From contig MU004197.1 in the NCBI GenBank assembly GCA_010093605.1, positions 1,240,001-1,304,000 on the forward strand: 64,000 nucleotides of DNA. Direction: 5' to 3'. Origin of the DNA: Lophium mytilinum (taxonomy: Eukaryota; Ascomycota; Dothideomycetes; Mytilinidiales; Mytilinidiaceae). The notes beneath the pieces are model-generated. The model did not search any database. It was not told the origin of the DNA and saw nothing but the letters and a program-made list of their open reading frames with translations. Positions 42,825 through 54,796 of this stretch are shown here, in pieces (position 1 is the first letter of the stretch; every line of letters starts with the position of its first letter). Both the position numbers and the translations under genes were made by a program.

Positions 42825-43870
42825 GGGATGATTTGCTCGCCCAAGCTGTGCTGGGAATACCTGTACTCCGCTCTGGACTATCCACTTTCCTCTTCTTTCT
42901 TTGTCTTCTTAAGTTTAGCGGGAGCGGTGCGAAGGCGTTTCGCACGGAAGGATGGGCGTTCAAATTTGCATTGCATGGGAGGATGCCTCTTCAATTGGTT
43001 TTTTGAGACGGCAGGCACGAAGTCATGTGTAGATGGCTCGATGATGGTTATGTCGAATAAATCAAAATGATAGTCTGCCTAGATGACAACCTGACTTTGT
43101 ACCCTGCATCCTACGTTGAGAATCGAATTTTCGGCTATGTCGAGCTACTTGTCATCTACCGCATTGCTAATGAATTAAACAGCAGAAACATCCGAATTTG
43201 ATATCAAACGATCTCCCTCTAAAGATACAACTATTTTAAGGTAAGTTAGAGGCGCCATGATCAGTCACCAAACTTAACTAGGCTCAATTTTCCTCCTGAC
43301 TCGAATCTTCTAGAGAATAGACACAAGATTCATGTCTTGTGAACTGCGTAGCTCGTCTTCCTTTGTCTCGACCTCATTCTATTAAGAAGTAACACCAAAC
43401 TCCCTTTGTCCTATTGTTCGCCACCCGCAAGTCCACAAGAAGAACACTCTCAAAGCACACAAGTCTCATCTGCTTTGTTGGCTGCTCAGGCTCAAGTCTT
43501 TGAATACTCTTGTTCTATTGTTACAAAGGCCAACAATAGCCACTCCCGACAATTTTCGCTGTCACGGCTACGAATTTTTGTATAGTCCACACACCCGAAC
43601 ATTCGCGAACCTAAGACGTTGGAGAAACGCAACAACTAACAAATACACGCAAATCTACGGCTAGCTTTCTAAATCTTCACCCTCCACCTTGACGCATACT
43701 CACAGCGCATAAACCACGTATCGGGCATCACACGTGCTTCGATCCCCTATCGGTTCTCGCGGTGCGGTACAACGCATATCCCATGCTCTATCCCCACTAC
43801 ACCATTTTCAACTATTAGCCATACTGTCATACTGTCATAGCACCACACTGTCACACCATCGTTGCCCATC
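42825..43870. other. Intergenic, upstream of the 880-aa orphan
   Basis: 1.05 kb with the DnaJ 3' region and the promoter of the next gene. The segment 43360-43860 is pyrimidine/CA-rich. I see no coding frame. Confidence 0.6.
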
Positions 43871-46513
43871 ATGGTCTACATCCGCGACATGATCGCCAAA
43901 TACGTCCTCGACGAAACCATCTCCGGCAAACCCGAACGCCGCGCCGTCCTTGCCGCCGAAGCCGCCGCCGCGCAGCAGAAGGAAGATGACATGGTCAGGC
44001 AGCGCGGTATGATCGGCGACATCACCATCGTGGGACCGAAAAGCATAGATCTCACGGCCATATTCCAGGAAATCGGCGCGGTGCCTGCGGACGTCGAGGA
44101 GCGAGCTAAACGGGCGAGAGAGCGTGAAGAAGGAGAGATTGAGGAGCGAGAAGCGGAAGGGGAGGAGTATGATCCGCTCCGCCCGCAGCTTTCGAAAGCG
44201 GCGGCGAGGGGGAGAGCGAAAACGCCGCCGTGGCGCGAGAGGAGGGAGGTGTTTGTTGAGGACCCGGCGTTGCAGGCGAAGGTGTTTGGGTACACGGATC
44301 CGACAAAGGCGTGTCGGGAGTGTCTGCTAAGGCCTGTGGATCAGAGGGGGAGATTTGATCGGAGGGGCAGATGCGAGCGGCACTGTAGTCGGAAGTGGGA
44401 GAAGACGAGTATCTCGCTTTGCGATCATAAGTGGCTGGAGCTTTATTGGGAGCTTGAGGATCCGGCGAATCTCCAGGGCGGGTGGCAGCTTGTCGCGGTG
44501 GGCGAACGAGGTTCAAGAGTTGATGTGGAGAAGAGGTGTGAGACTTGTGAGGTCGAGAAGGCTCCCAACGACAGGTGTGAGGAGCTGGCGAAAAGGGTGG
44601 TTGCTCACGCAGAGACTAAGCTGGGGTTGGAAAAGAAAGAATTTGAGAGGATCGAGCAGAGGTCTGGGCAATTGGCGAAGCGGGAGGTGAGAAGGCTTGA
44701 GGGATTCAGAAGGGATGCGGAGAACAAGATGGGGCCATGGAGGGGAAATGTCAAGGTCGAGGTGCCGAATAAGCCCTTCGCGGAGAGGGAGATTAGGGTG
44801 CTATTACTCGCGCTGAAAGAACAGGAGAGCAAGGAACGGGAGAGACAAAAGAGGAAGAAGCAGAGAGAAGTGGAGCAGATGCTGAAGAACTTCGAGGCAT
44901 TGCGCCCAGAAAACTTACTCCATCAGTCTACTGAGATGCAAGAGTTGGTGGCCTCGGTGGAAGACCAGGTTGTCGAGTCTGTTGAAGTGTCCCTAGAGGA
45001 ATCGGTGCAGACGACTGACACCGAAGGACAGGCGCATTATTTCCCTCCGCCACCGCCTCGGAACACTGAAGACGTACCTGCTATCATACCGCCGCCAGAA
45101 ACGGAAGAGACAATCTTGGAATATCAGAACGCGATACAGTCAGGAGATCCTCCCGCTACCACAGATAGCATGGTCGCCAATCGGGGCTCACCAGTGCCGA
45201 CTCTGGAGCCAGAAGTGACAGATATATCCATCTCGGTCCCTACTCCAGAGGCAGTGAGCGCAATTCTTTCTTCCCTGACTTCCACCGCTCTGGAGAAAGA
45301 GGCCAAGGAGGAGCATCTAGATGCTGAGCTTGCAACCGGGATTCCCGCTACAGAGCAACCTGGCGCCGTTCTGACCACAGCATCGCTAGAAGCTCTACAG
45401 AGCGAGATCGAGCTCGAGAAATTGGTTGCTGAACCCACTCCCGAAGATAATGTGACGCTGCCAGCCCCCGAAGAAATCTCCACGATCCCATCCACGCCAG
45501 AGTCCGCAACTCTAGAGCTCGAAGCCGAAGACGAGAAAGTAGATGCTGTAATAACTCCCATTTCTGACTCGAGCGAAGCAAGCTCTAAGGACACTTCGCT
45601 ACCCTTGTCATCCGTGGAATCTCTGGAAGTCGATATCGAAATCAATGCCAACGAAGTAGTAGCCACCTCGATCGAGCAGGCCATTGAGACCGTTACATCA
45701 GTATCACCATCTCTCCCTACTCCCCTTTCTTCTCCGCTTGCCAACCCCGAATCTGCCGCAACCAGCTCAACAGACCAACCCATCGAAGCCGCTCCATCCC
45801 CATCTCTCCCTCCCCTCCTCTCTCCATTCCTTGCCAACCTCCACCCTCCCAGACAAACCCATCCTCCACGCTCACGCTCCCCATCCCCATCGCCATCTCT
45901 TTCCCCCCCTCTCCCACCCCCCCGCAAAGGCTCCCGCACCGCCTCCCTCCCCCTCGCCTCCCTCGCCCTCATAAAACGCCCTCGCCTCTCCTCCCTACCT
46001 AACATCCTCGACCCTACTAACTCTCTGCTCCTCTCACCCCCCACCGCTCCAAAAGCCCGCCGGGACTCGCTGGCCCTCTACACCGCCCGGAAGCGCTCCG
46101 CGACGCGGAGGCGTAGCTCTGCCTCCGCCTCCTCTTCCACTCGCCGCAAACGCTCTCGCACGGCTTCAGTCGCCGAAACAACCCTCTCAGCGATCGCGGT
46201 GGTGAAGCGGGCGCGGGTGGGAAGTCAATCGTCGTCGGGTAGCACCGCGCGCTCTAATGGAAGCGGGAGCGAGAGCGGGAGCTCGAGCTTGAGCGAAGGT
46301 AGCGCCGATTCTATCACGGAAGCTACCAGCGGCAGTGTTGATAACGGAGAGGATAGTAGTGATGCGAGCGAGGCAACCCCTTCTCAGACATCGTCTTTGA
46401 GGGCGAGGAAAGCGGTGCAGTTCCGGAAGCGGAAGTCGTATATCGAGGACGAGACTGATTTCAGCGATGGGGAGCTTGAGGCGGTGCCGAGGAAGAGGGT
46501 GAGGAGTTTGTGA
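43871..46513 (+). CDS. Unrecognised 880-aa protein with Cys/His cluster
   Basis: Single-exon frame of 880 aa from the ATG at 43871 (the frame extends three codons upstream without an ATG). The N-terminal half looks folded. It has Cys/His residues spaced as C148/C151, C168, H171/C172, C184/H186, then C223/C226/C236, a pattern that could bind zinc. A Lys/Glu/Arg-rich probable coiled coil follows (about 240-350). The middle (about 390-640) is an acidic Glu/Ala/Pro/Ser/Thr low-complexity region with repeated Pro-Glu motifs, and the C-terminus is Ser/Arg/Lys-rich with nuclear-localisation-like clusters (KRSRTAS, RRKRSR). I do not recognise a family; a nuclear role is inference from composition. 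An opposing frame at 45124-46044 is a shadow of the low-complexity region. Confidence 0.75.
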   Translation: MVYIRDMIAKYVLDETISGKPERRAVLAAEAAAAQQKEDDMVRQRGMIGDITIVGPKSIDLTAIFQEIGAVPADVEERAKRAREREEGEIEEREAEGEEYDPLRPQLSKAAARGRAKTPPWRERREVFVEDPALQAKVFGYTDPTKACRECLLRPVDQRGRFDRRGRCERHCSRKWEKTSISLCDHKWLELYWELEDPANLQGGWQLVAVGERGSRVDVEKRCETCEVEKAPNDRCEELAKRVVAHAETKLGLEKKEFERIEQRSGQLAKREVRRLEGFRRDAENKMGPWRGNVKVEVPNKPFAEREIRVLLLALKEQESKERERQKRKKQREVEQMLKNFEALRPENLLHQSTEMQELVASVEDQVVESVEVSLEESVQTTDTEGQAHYFPPPPPRNTEDVPAIIPPPETEETILEYQNAIQSGDPPATTDSMVANRGSPVPTLEPEVTDISISVPTPEAVSAILSSLTSTALEKEAKEEHLDAELATGIPATEQPGAVLTTASLEALQSEIELEKLVAEPTPEDNVTLPAPEEISTIPSTPESATLELEAEDEKVDAVITPISDSSEASSKDTSLPLSSVESLEVDIEINANEVVATSIEQAIETVTSVSPSLPTPLSSPLANPESAATSSTDQPIEAAPSPSLPPLLSPFLANLHPPRQTHPPRSRSPSPSPSLSPPLPPPRKGSRTASLPLASLALIKRPRLSSLPNILDPTNSLLLSPPTAPKARRDSLALYTARKRSATRRRSSASASSSTRRKRSRTASVAETTLSAIAVVKRARVGSQSSSGSTARSNGSGSESGSSSLSEGSADSITEATSGSVDNGEDSSDASEATPSQTSSLRARKAVQFRKRKSYIEDETDFSDGELEAVPRKRVRSL

Positions 46514-47155
46514 GATGGTGGGTCGTAGAAGCTGGGGGGTTTTCGTTTTTGTGGTGGTAATTAGTATTCTAGGCGGTATGCATATCTTTTTTTTGGGACT
46601 ATTGATCCGTGGTAGCCGTGAGACCTCTCTGATGTGTTGTGAACAGCGGAAGTTTTGGAGAAATAAACGTAGTCGTTGAATATACCTAGTGTGTCTCATC
46701 TCGAGAGAATGAAGGCGAGACTACGATGGCAGAAGTAGGACTGGAAGTTCCAAAACAGTACTAGGTCATAAGTATGCGGACACATCTCTCACTAGTTTGG
46801 CTTTCCGTGGAATTAGATATATCGCAACTCGCGCATTTCAAATTATAGCCCTACGATCCTACTTTTTGCCTTAACATGGGGTGCGGGCGGGTGACACCTA
46901 TCTCCGATAGCTCAGAAGCCTGTATAACGGGAAAAATTCAAGAGAAAAGAAAAAATTCTACTGGTACAGAAATTTGGTGCCCGTTCCGTTTCCGTCTTTC
47001 CCTTTCCCGTGTCCACCCGCAATGCAACCGACCGAACAAGCAAAGCAAGCAAGAAATAGCAGTTCCGCATACGCCATCCCTTCGCACGCTTATTTGTGTA
47101 AAGAGAGAGAGAGGATAGAAAAGGGAATATGATGGAAAAGAAGTAAGAGTTGGTG
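46514..47155. other. Intergenic, convergent 3' regions
   Basis: 642 bp between the stops of the 880-aa orphan and INO80. Short frames only; nothing else is supported. Confidence 0.6.
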
Positions 47156-50100
47156 TTACATAGTCGCGGCCGCGTGGTCCGTTTGGCCGTCCGCAATCGC
47201 CAGCCGCTGCTTGAGCGTCTTCGCCTTTTTGGACATGCCCTTGCCCTTGCGCTTGGGCGCGCCTTCGATGGCGGAGACGGGCGTCGCGGTGCCGGAAGGC
47301 TTTGCGCTGTCGTCGGCGAAATTGCCCTCGCCTACGGTTTTGTTAGTTGAGGATTCAGGGAGCTGTGGATTGGGGTAATGGGCGGGCTTACCTTCGTGAT
47401 ACATATCGTCCAAGCTCACGTCGGCACGCTTCTTGGCGTTCTTGCGTTTCTTGCCTGGCGGTGCTGCGGCCTCCGCTGCGGCCAGCTCGGCTTCCTTCTT
47501 CTCGATCTCGGCGGCTTGGTCATCGTCCGCGAGCCACATGGCGATGTCTTTGGTGCGGTTCTCGCGGGAGCGCGTGTTGAAGTCGACTTGAGCGCCTGCG
47601 CCTCCGGAGATGACGACGCGTTGCACTTCTTCCTTCTGCAGAGCACGCTTGCGGATGCGCTCTTCGATGGTGCCGCGGGTGATGAGACGGTACACGGTGA
47701 CCTGTCGCGTCTGGCCGAGACGATGGGCACGATCCATGGCTTGGCTGTCGATGGTGGGATTCCAGTCGGAGTCGTAGAAAATGACCGTGTCTGCAGCGGT
47801 CAAGTTGATACCAAGACCACCAGCCCGAGTCGATAGCAAGAAAATGAAGATGTCTGGACGGCTCTGGAAGTCGGCGACTGTGTCTCGACGATCCTCGAGC
47901 TTGGTGGATCCGTCCAGTCGGCAATATTTGTAGTTGCGGTAGGTGAGATACTCCTCCATCAGATCGATCATCCTCGTCATCTGGAAATAGAGCAGTACAC
48001 GATGATCGCCCTTCTTAAGTTCCTTGAGCAGCGCGTCGAGCTTCGCAAGTTTACCAGAATCAGTGACGAAGCGGCGCATGGACGGAACTTCGATGTCGGT
48101 GAAGCGACCTTTCCTATTCGTTGGTGGTGGCAGCATGCTGGTAGCAGGCATGGCCGCCGGATCCACCTTCGACTCGATAATTGCCTGCTCGGACTTTTCA
48201 GAGACACCGTACAGTGCTTTACGCATCGGCACATTGAAAAAGTGCCTCTCCTTTTCAGCAATCGCACCGTGGCTAGCACAGTAGAGCTCGATGGGAGGAG
48301 CCGATACTGACGGCCTGGAGCAACGATCGATGTTGTCCAAGCCAGTTTCTTCAAACGCGGTCTTTGAGACATTGAACAAATTGTACATGTGACCCTCAGC
48401 AGCGATTTCCGCGAGGGGCACCCTGTCTTTCCGGCCGACAATGTTCAACATGGAGCGCTTTGGCTCGAAGACTGAGCCATCGTCTCCGTCAAACACAACA
48501 CTCAGTCGACCACGATGTTGTGGCTGTTGGCGTTGCTCGATCGCTCGCTGGAAGAGATCCTTCTTGGCAATCGCTGATGCTTCGTTGGCTGACACGTCGG
48601 CAAATCTGAGCCAAGAGAAGGCTCCAGCTTGACGGGAAGACTCGTGGATGTTGCTGGGGTTCCAGACGTTCATAAGGTTGTACAGGTACTGCTCCTTGAA
48701 TCCAGCCTTGGGATTCTCTGGACCAGGTATATCGAGACGCCCGCCATTGCGGCACACAAGTTTCGGCATTCGGATCTCAATGAGATTACGTACGGAGTAG
48801 CTGACGTTGATATTCTGCCCCTCGCGCATGAAGGAAGCAGTCTCGGCGAAGGAGGCAAAGGAGAATGGCGAGTTGGTGTCGGCTCGTTCGAACAAATCTG
48901 GATGATTGCAGACTTTGCGGAATTGCATAACCAGGTTCATCAAGGTTGAGCTGTCTTGGTCATCCCCGACAACCTTCTCGATCAAATCCATGATGCTGAT
49001 CTTGTTGCGAAGACCACTGTAGTAAGCGCGTTGTCGATATGTGAGATCGCAGAAGACATCTAGTTCGATCTTGTCACCAAGCTCCTTCTGGACGTGCTTC
49101 TTGATACGCCTAAGCATGAAAGGCTTCAGGATCATGTGCAATCGCTTGAGTTGATCCTCGTTCAGCTTCGTATTACTCTGCGCATGGCTCTCGATGTCCT
49201 TGGAGAACCAATCGCTGAACTCATCGTGAGAGTCGAACAGACTGGGCATGATGAAATGCAACAAAGCCCAAAGCTCTTGCATGTTGTTCTGAATGGGAGT
49301 ACCTGTGAGAAGGAGTCGATTGCGGCAGTGGAACCCCAACAGACTCTTCCATCTAGAACTCTGGGAGGACTTGATAGCCTGAGCCTCGTCGAGAATCATG
49401 TACTGCCAACGAATCTTCTGAAAGTATTGGGCATCCTGAACAACGAGTTGATACGAGGTGACCAAAACATGGAACGAGGAGTCCTTGGAGTAAGTAATAT
49501 GCTTTCGGTCCCAGAACTTCCGAAGAATCTTGCGGTCCTTAGCATTGCCCCAGTATGGTAGTACCTTGAGATTTGGAACGAATCGAGCAATCTCCTGTTG
49601 CCAATTGTGAAGAGTGGAAGCTGGTGCGATGACCAAGAAGGGACCCCAAATGTTGTGAGTTTCAGCGAGATACGCCATAACGGAGATCGACTGAACGGTC
49701 TTTCCCAGACCCATCTCATCTGCCAGGATACCGTTAATGCCCTGCTCATACAAGTTGACCAACCAGTTGAGACCTTTGAGCTGGTACTCCTTAAGCGTGC
49801 AGTTGAGAAGAGCTGGTTGTGTGATATCCATACTCTGCAAGCTGGTGGGGTTTTGGAAGTTCATTTCGCCCTCATCAAAATCTTGCATTTGGTTGCTCTG
49901 CTCCTCTCCATTGAAGGCACGAGCACGATCCTGAGCTTCTTGAACAGCGTTCTGCGCGTTGGCCATAGCGGCAGCGCGGAGGACGCTCTCATCCTCAGCA
50001 TCAAAGTCGAGATCCTCGAAGTTGGTAACCTTGCCGATCTTTGCGTTGCCGTCTGTGTCGGGTAAAGTCACCGTAGGAGCGTTTGGATCCGCGGATTTGG

Positions 50101-52447
50101 CGGTTTGAGCAGCGAGTGCAACATCGTCGGTGGATCGCTCGACCTCGTCGGTCTTGACTTTCTTCCCAATGAAATGCGAGTACAGCTCTGTTTGAGAGAT
50201 CAGAAAATTGAGCTTGCGCTTCTGTCGGTTGGCCTCGCGGTCGGCTTCCGCCTTCTTCGCATTTTCTAACTCCTGCCTTTCGGCCATCTTGCGCTGGTCT
50301 CGTTCGTCGCGCTCGTTCCGCTTCCAGAATGAGAGCATCTCTCGCATACTTCGCTTCGCCCGGGCTTGTACATCCTTCATGCTCTTGTTGGTGCGGAGCT
50401 GCCATCGCCTAGCTTCCTTGGACGCAAGCTGGGCTGTCTTACGAAGGTTGGATTGCTTTGTAGACAGCGAATTCTCCTTGATCCGAACAACCTTTGGGAG
50501 GTCTTTCTTGGCAATGTCCTTCCAGATCTGATTGAAGAGGTTCTGATAGGCCAGGGAGTTGTATTGCGTGAGAACGGCGGGGCCTGAGTAGTCCTCGGTT
50601 TGGCTGCGGCTCTTGAGTGCTTCCAAGCGAGCCTCCTCCCTGGGCGCGATCGCAGGCAATTCATCTCCTCGGTCGATGGCAGCCTGTGCGGCAGCAGCGG
50701 CGTTCTTCTCGGCCTGCTTCTGTTCCTTGGTCTTCTTCAAACGAGTGCCTGTCCTTCCGCGCTTTTTGCTAAGTTGTGGGGTGTCGTCCATCATCTGGAA
50801 AGAGCTCATGGTGCCACCTTCGAGGTTTGGTGCGTGCGGCGTGACCTCTCGTATGTCATTGTTTGCGGTGACTCCCTGGAGTAGCTGTTGGGTGGCCTTG
50901 GCCTTCTTCTCTGCCTTTTGTGCTTCCCTAACGCTCTTCTCCCGCTCTTCTTCAGTCTGAGCAGTCTGGCTCTTCTTGATTGCCTCCTGCAGCTTGATTT
51001 GCTCGTTCTGGAGCGTCTTTTCTCGCCGTCGCTTCCGCTGCATCTCCTTCTTCCGTTCTTTTTCTTCGGCGATTTCCGAATTCTGAACAGCTTGCCAAGC
51101 TTCTTGTTCCTTAGTGATGCTCCACTGAGCTTTCGAGGCATCGCGGTGGGCAGCAAAGACATCGGCGAATCTAGTTAGCTGGGCAGTTCGTCGACGCTGT
51201 AATCATAAATTAGTACAGTGCGCGCAAAATACGGCAGCTGTGAACCTACCTTGCGCTTCTCCAATTCAACAGCCTCAACTTCCAGCGACCGCTTCTTACT
51301 CCGCTGCAGGTACTCAAGACGCTCTTCATCAAAACCAGGTGTATCCACGTCACTCATCTCCGTGGTCTCAATACGAGCTACTTCATTCTCCACTTCCTTC
51401 TCGTCGGGAACGGGTACATTGCGAGCGGGAGGATAATGCGAGTCGCCGTTGAGGACAGCTTGGTCAAACGGGTTACGGGCAACTGCGATTGTGTCCGCCA
51501 TAGGAAGTTCGGGTGGCGCGGGCGAGGCGAAAGCCTCCTGCTTAACCTGAAGGGCAGTCATTGCGGCTGGCTTCGCAGGCGTCGGGTGTTGTTCGACTAC
51601 GGGTGGGGGATGGGGTGCCGAAGCAGGTGGCTCAGGGTCAGAGCCAGACATGATGCTGGATAGCGACATAGGATCCGCTGTCCTCGCGGGGGCTTGGGTT
51701 GCAGTCTGCGATGGTGTTAGTGACGGGGCGCCGTGACGTTGATGATAAACCTCACCTCAGCCGTTGAAGGCCGGCGTGTGTAGTTCGGTGGTGGCGCCTG
51801 AACTGCTCCTCGGCCCATTGGCTGGTATACCGTAGGGGATATGGGGGAATGCGACATGGTGTCCATCGGTCCTGCTGGGTGGGCGAGAGACTGGGGGTGG
51901 TGTAGTGGCGAGCGATGCGGGAATGTGGTCGCGACGGGTGAATGATAAGGTTTGTCGTAGGAGGGCTCCGGGGGCCGCGTTTCAGGAAAGCCGTAGGAAT
52001 CTCGATTCTGCTGTAGTGAAGAGTCAGCGTGATGATGCAGGGTTGCTGGAAAAAAGTTTGGCGACCTACCTGGGGCGTGTAGTGGCCGTCGAATCGCGGC
52101 GTGCTTCGTCCTACGGTCCTGTCGCCATGGTCTGAGGTCGGGTCGTAGTACTTGGAGGCAGTGCTGCTGAATGCGGACGCGATGGGAGGCAGGCCGGTTG
52201 TGGAGGGCGACGTCGGCGGTGGAGGGCGGGCGTGAGGTTGGTTGTAGCTGCTGTGGTGAAGCGGCAAGGGCGCAGGCGTGTTGGGTTGCGAGTTGGGTGC
52301 TCGATGGGTGGGTGAGTAACTGAAAGCTGTTTGCGTGGGCGAATGGGCCGCATTGTAAGCTGGCGTTTCCCCTGGCATCCTGTCACGGTCTCGCGACAAG
52401 CCCTCGTCTTCATCGGCAGAACGCTGCAGCACCGGGTTCCGGAACAT
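47156..52447 (-). CDS. INO80: INO80 chromatin-remodelling ATPase
   Basis: Five exons (52070-52447, 51756-52010, 51250-51705, 47392-51196, 47156-47331) give 1689 aa. It is the Snf2-family motor of the INO80 complex, which slides nucleosomes and exchanges H2A.Z at promoters, replication forks and DNA breaks. A Pro/Ser/Tyr-rich N-terminus and a charged coiled region precede the DBINO/HSA region ([11 protein letters not shown]). The ATPase has motif I DEMGLGKT, motif II DEAQ, motif [12 protein letters not shown] and, after the long INO80-specific insertion, the helicase-C motifs [11 protein letters not shown] and the [11 protein letters not shown] block. The last intron is 60 nt and in frame. The start at 52447 is the first ATG of exon 1; an upstream exon ending at a CCTAG near 52470 is possible. 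Divergent from BRX1. Confidence 0.95.
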
Positions 52448-53521
52448 CAGAGGCACAATCGCGAACGGCGTCTAGGGGGCCATGGAGACACGACGTCGCC
52501 GGGGAGAGAGAGAGACTGAGGATGCGCGTCCCTGCGGCCACAGCGGGCGGCGAGGCTGGCGAGGGAGCGTGGGCGGTGCGCGCGGTGATGCGGCGCGGGA
52601 GTGCTGATGATGGACTGGGGATGGTGGTGATGGCGACGGGCCTGGGGAGATGGATGAGGTCGGAGTCGAGGAGAGGCTGTGGGCGAAGCTGGACTGGATC
52701 GTGGCTCTCGCGCCGCCGCTATGTCAGCTCCCTGGGTCGTAGTGCAAATGAGCAGTAGCCAGCTCTCCCACCACGCCTGTCCGACTTTCTACACGACGAG
52801 ATGAAGTTGGTGTGACGGGTTCAATGGGCGAGGGCAGACGCGTTCATGGGGGAGAGTTGGAGATGTCTAATCCTTCAATATGGGGATGCCGGCCCTGATT
52901 CGAGGGGGATGACGACCCTCTCCACAAAGCATGAGGCCCCAAGAGCAACGTGATGGGCCTCCGTGGTCCCGTCCAGCCTGCCGAGACCAGGAGCATCATC
53001 GCTCAGGCGGCGCGGCGGGGGGTGGCCATTCGCGCGCAATTGCGCTTCACATTCTACATAGCAGTTCCATCTGATGCCTCTACACTCCTGGGCCGTCGGG
53101 GCTGCTCGTCGGATGCTGCGTGGCATCTCGCGCGGCCCGGAGGAGGCATTGTCCTGTTCTCGCCGTCACGCCTGCTACCAACTCGGCAAAGGGCCCAATA
53201 TCGAACCACGGAACAGGCTGCGGCACGTCACAGCGAGTGCTGCCGGAGAAGGGGTTGCTGCAAGCAGGCGATGCGGCAGCGGTCCAGCACCCGCCCGGCC
53301 GCGGCGAGAGGCATCTTACAGGTGATAGGAGGCTCAACCTTGGAAATGCCATCGTCCCTTTCAGTTCGAGATTGTTGGCCTAGCATACCTGCACTATTCT
53401 GCATTGGGATAGGCGCAGCCGGCTTGGCGCCAATATGCAGCTGGCCCGTGCGCATCCGCGATTTCACAGAACTTTTCAGGTCGACCAGCACATTTACCGC
53501 AATACACACAACACCGTCGCC
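52448..53521. promoter_or_regulatory. INO80/BRX1 divergent promoter region
   Basis: 1.07 kb, GC-rich, between two divergent nuclear genes. Overlapping frames at 52522-53383 on both strands show no domains. Part of 52448-52520 may belong to an upstream INO80 exon. Confidence 0.45.
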
Positions 53522-54796
53522 ATGGCCGCAGTCTACAAGAGCTTGTCCAAGCCGGACAGAGGGGACGAGGAGAAGACGGCTGGCCCCAAAAAGCACAAGC
53601 AGCGCGTGCTGATTCTGAGCTCGCGCGGCGTCACCTACCGGCACCGACATCTCATGAACGACCTCTACTCGCTGATGCCACATAGCCGCAAGGACGCCAA
53701 ACTCGACACCAAGACGAAATTGTACCAGTTGAATGAGCTAGCTGACTTGTACAACTGCAACAATGTTCTATTTTTTGAGGCGAGGAAAGGCAAGGATCTC
53801 TATGGGTATGCTCTTTTTTATCACGTCCGGGAAAGAAAGAATCTGGTCCACAGGGCCTTTGGTATTCTTATGCGACTCTATTGAGATAGTCTCTAACGAA
53901 ATGCAGATGGATATCGAAAGCGCCAAACGGCCCAACTGTGAGTATCTCTATGTCACATGACCTTCTCAGATCTCAACCATCTATTATTTCCTGAATCTAA
54001 GATTTTGTTGTGTCGATCTTATCTCTACTCTGCACTTGATGCCATCAAAACTTTTGCATTTTCTCTATCGATGAAAGAACTTGGGCCTCTACTCTTCCAA
54101 CCAGAAACTAACATGGACCTCAGGTCAAAATGCACATACAAAATATCCATACCATGGAGGGTAAGAAGCATCATGTGCCAAATCTATCAACCTTTACTTA
54201 CAAACCCAGAACTGCACTTCACCGGCAACTGCCTCAAAGGCTCCCGGCCCATCCTCTCATTTGACGCAGCATTCGACAAAGCGCCCCATCTACGCGTCCT
54301 AAAAGAGCTGTTCCTCCACACATTCGGCGTGCCAAAGACCTCCCGCAAGATCAAGCCCTTCGTCGACCACGTCATGGGCTTCACCATCACAGACGGCAAG
54401 ATCTGGATCCGCGTCTACCAGATCAACGAAACCGCGCCCGGCAAGCCGAAACCCGCCGCCGACGGGGAGATGGAGGTGGACCCTGTTCCAAACCCCAAGA
54501 AAGGCAAGAACATCGAAACCAATATTAGCCTTGTCGAGATCGGCCCGCGGGTCGTCATGACCCCGATCGTTATCCTGGAAGGCAGCTTCGGCGGCCCGGT
54601 CATCTACGAGAACAAAGAGTTCGTCTCGCCGAACCAGATCAGATCGGATCTCCGACAGTCGAAGGCTGGCAAGTATAATAGGAGGAGCGAGCAAGGGCTC
54701 GAGAGGAAGGTCAAGCGAGGCGATCTGGGTCTCAACACTCATGGCGGCCGGAAGAATGAGAAAGACGCGCTGGACAACAAGGTTGTGTTTGCTTAG
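53522..54796 (+). CDS. BRX1: 60S ribosome biogenesis protein Brx1
   Basis: Four exons (53522-53805, 53907-53937, 54124-54160, 54210-54796) give 312 aa. It is a Brix-domain nucleolar protein required for assembly of early pre-60S particles and ITS2-containing precursors. The Brix domain begins at about residue 27 with Arg-Val-Leu-Ile-Leu-Ser-Ser-Arg-Gly-Val and includes the Phe-Phe-Glu-Ala-Arg-Lys-Gly-Lys block, the exon-2 Trp-Ile-Ser-Lys-Ala-Pro-Asn-Gly-Pro segment and Gly-Asn-Cys-Leu-Lys-Gly-Ser-Arg-Pro. The C-terminus is Lys/Arg-rich. Two internal exons are only 31 and 37 nt, with introns of 101, 186 and 49 bp; all junctions hold frame. CBF5, elsewhere in the window, also acts in rRNA maturation, but the two are 13 kb apart. 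Confidence 0.95.

Noticed and set aside
45124-46044. 306-aa open frame on the minus strand
   Set aside because: It lies entirely opposite the low-complexity part of the 880-aa gene, is itself Ser/Arg/Gly-rich and has no domain.
52448-52520. Upstream ATG for INO80 near 52481
   Set aside because: On the minus strand this ATG is followed two codons later by TAG. It could only be used if an intron ends at that CCTAG, for which I cannot find a matching donor.
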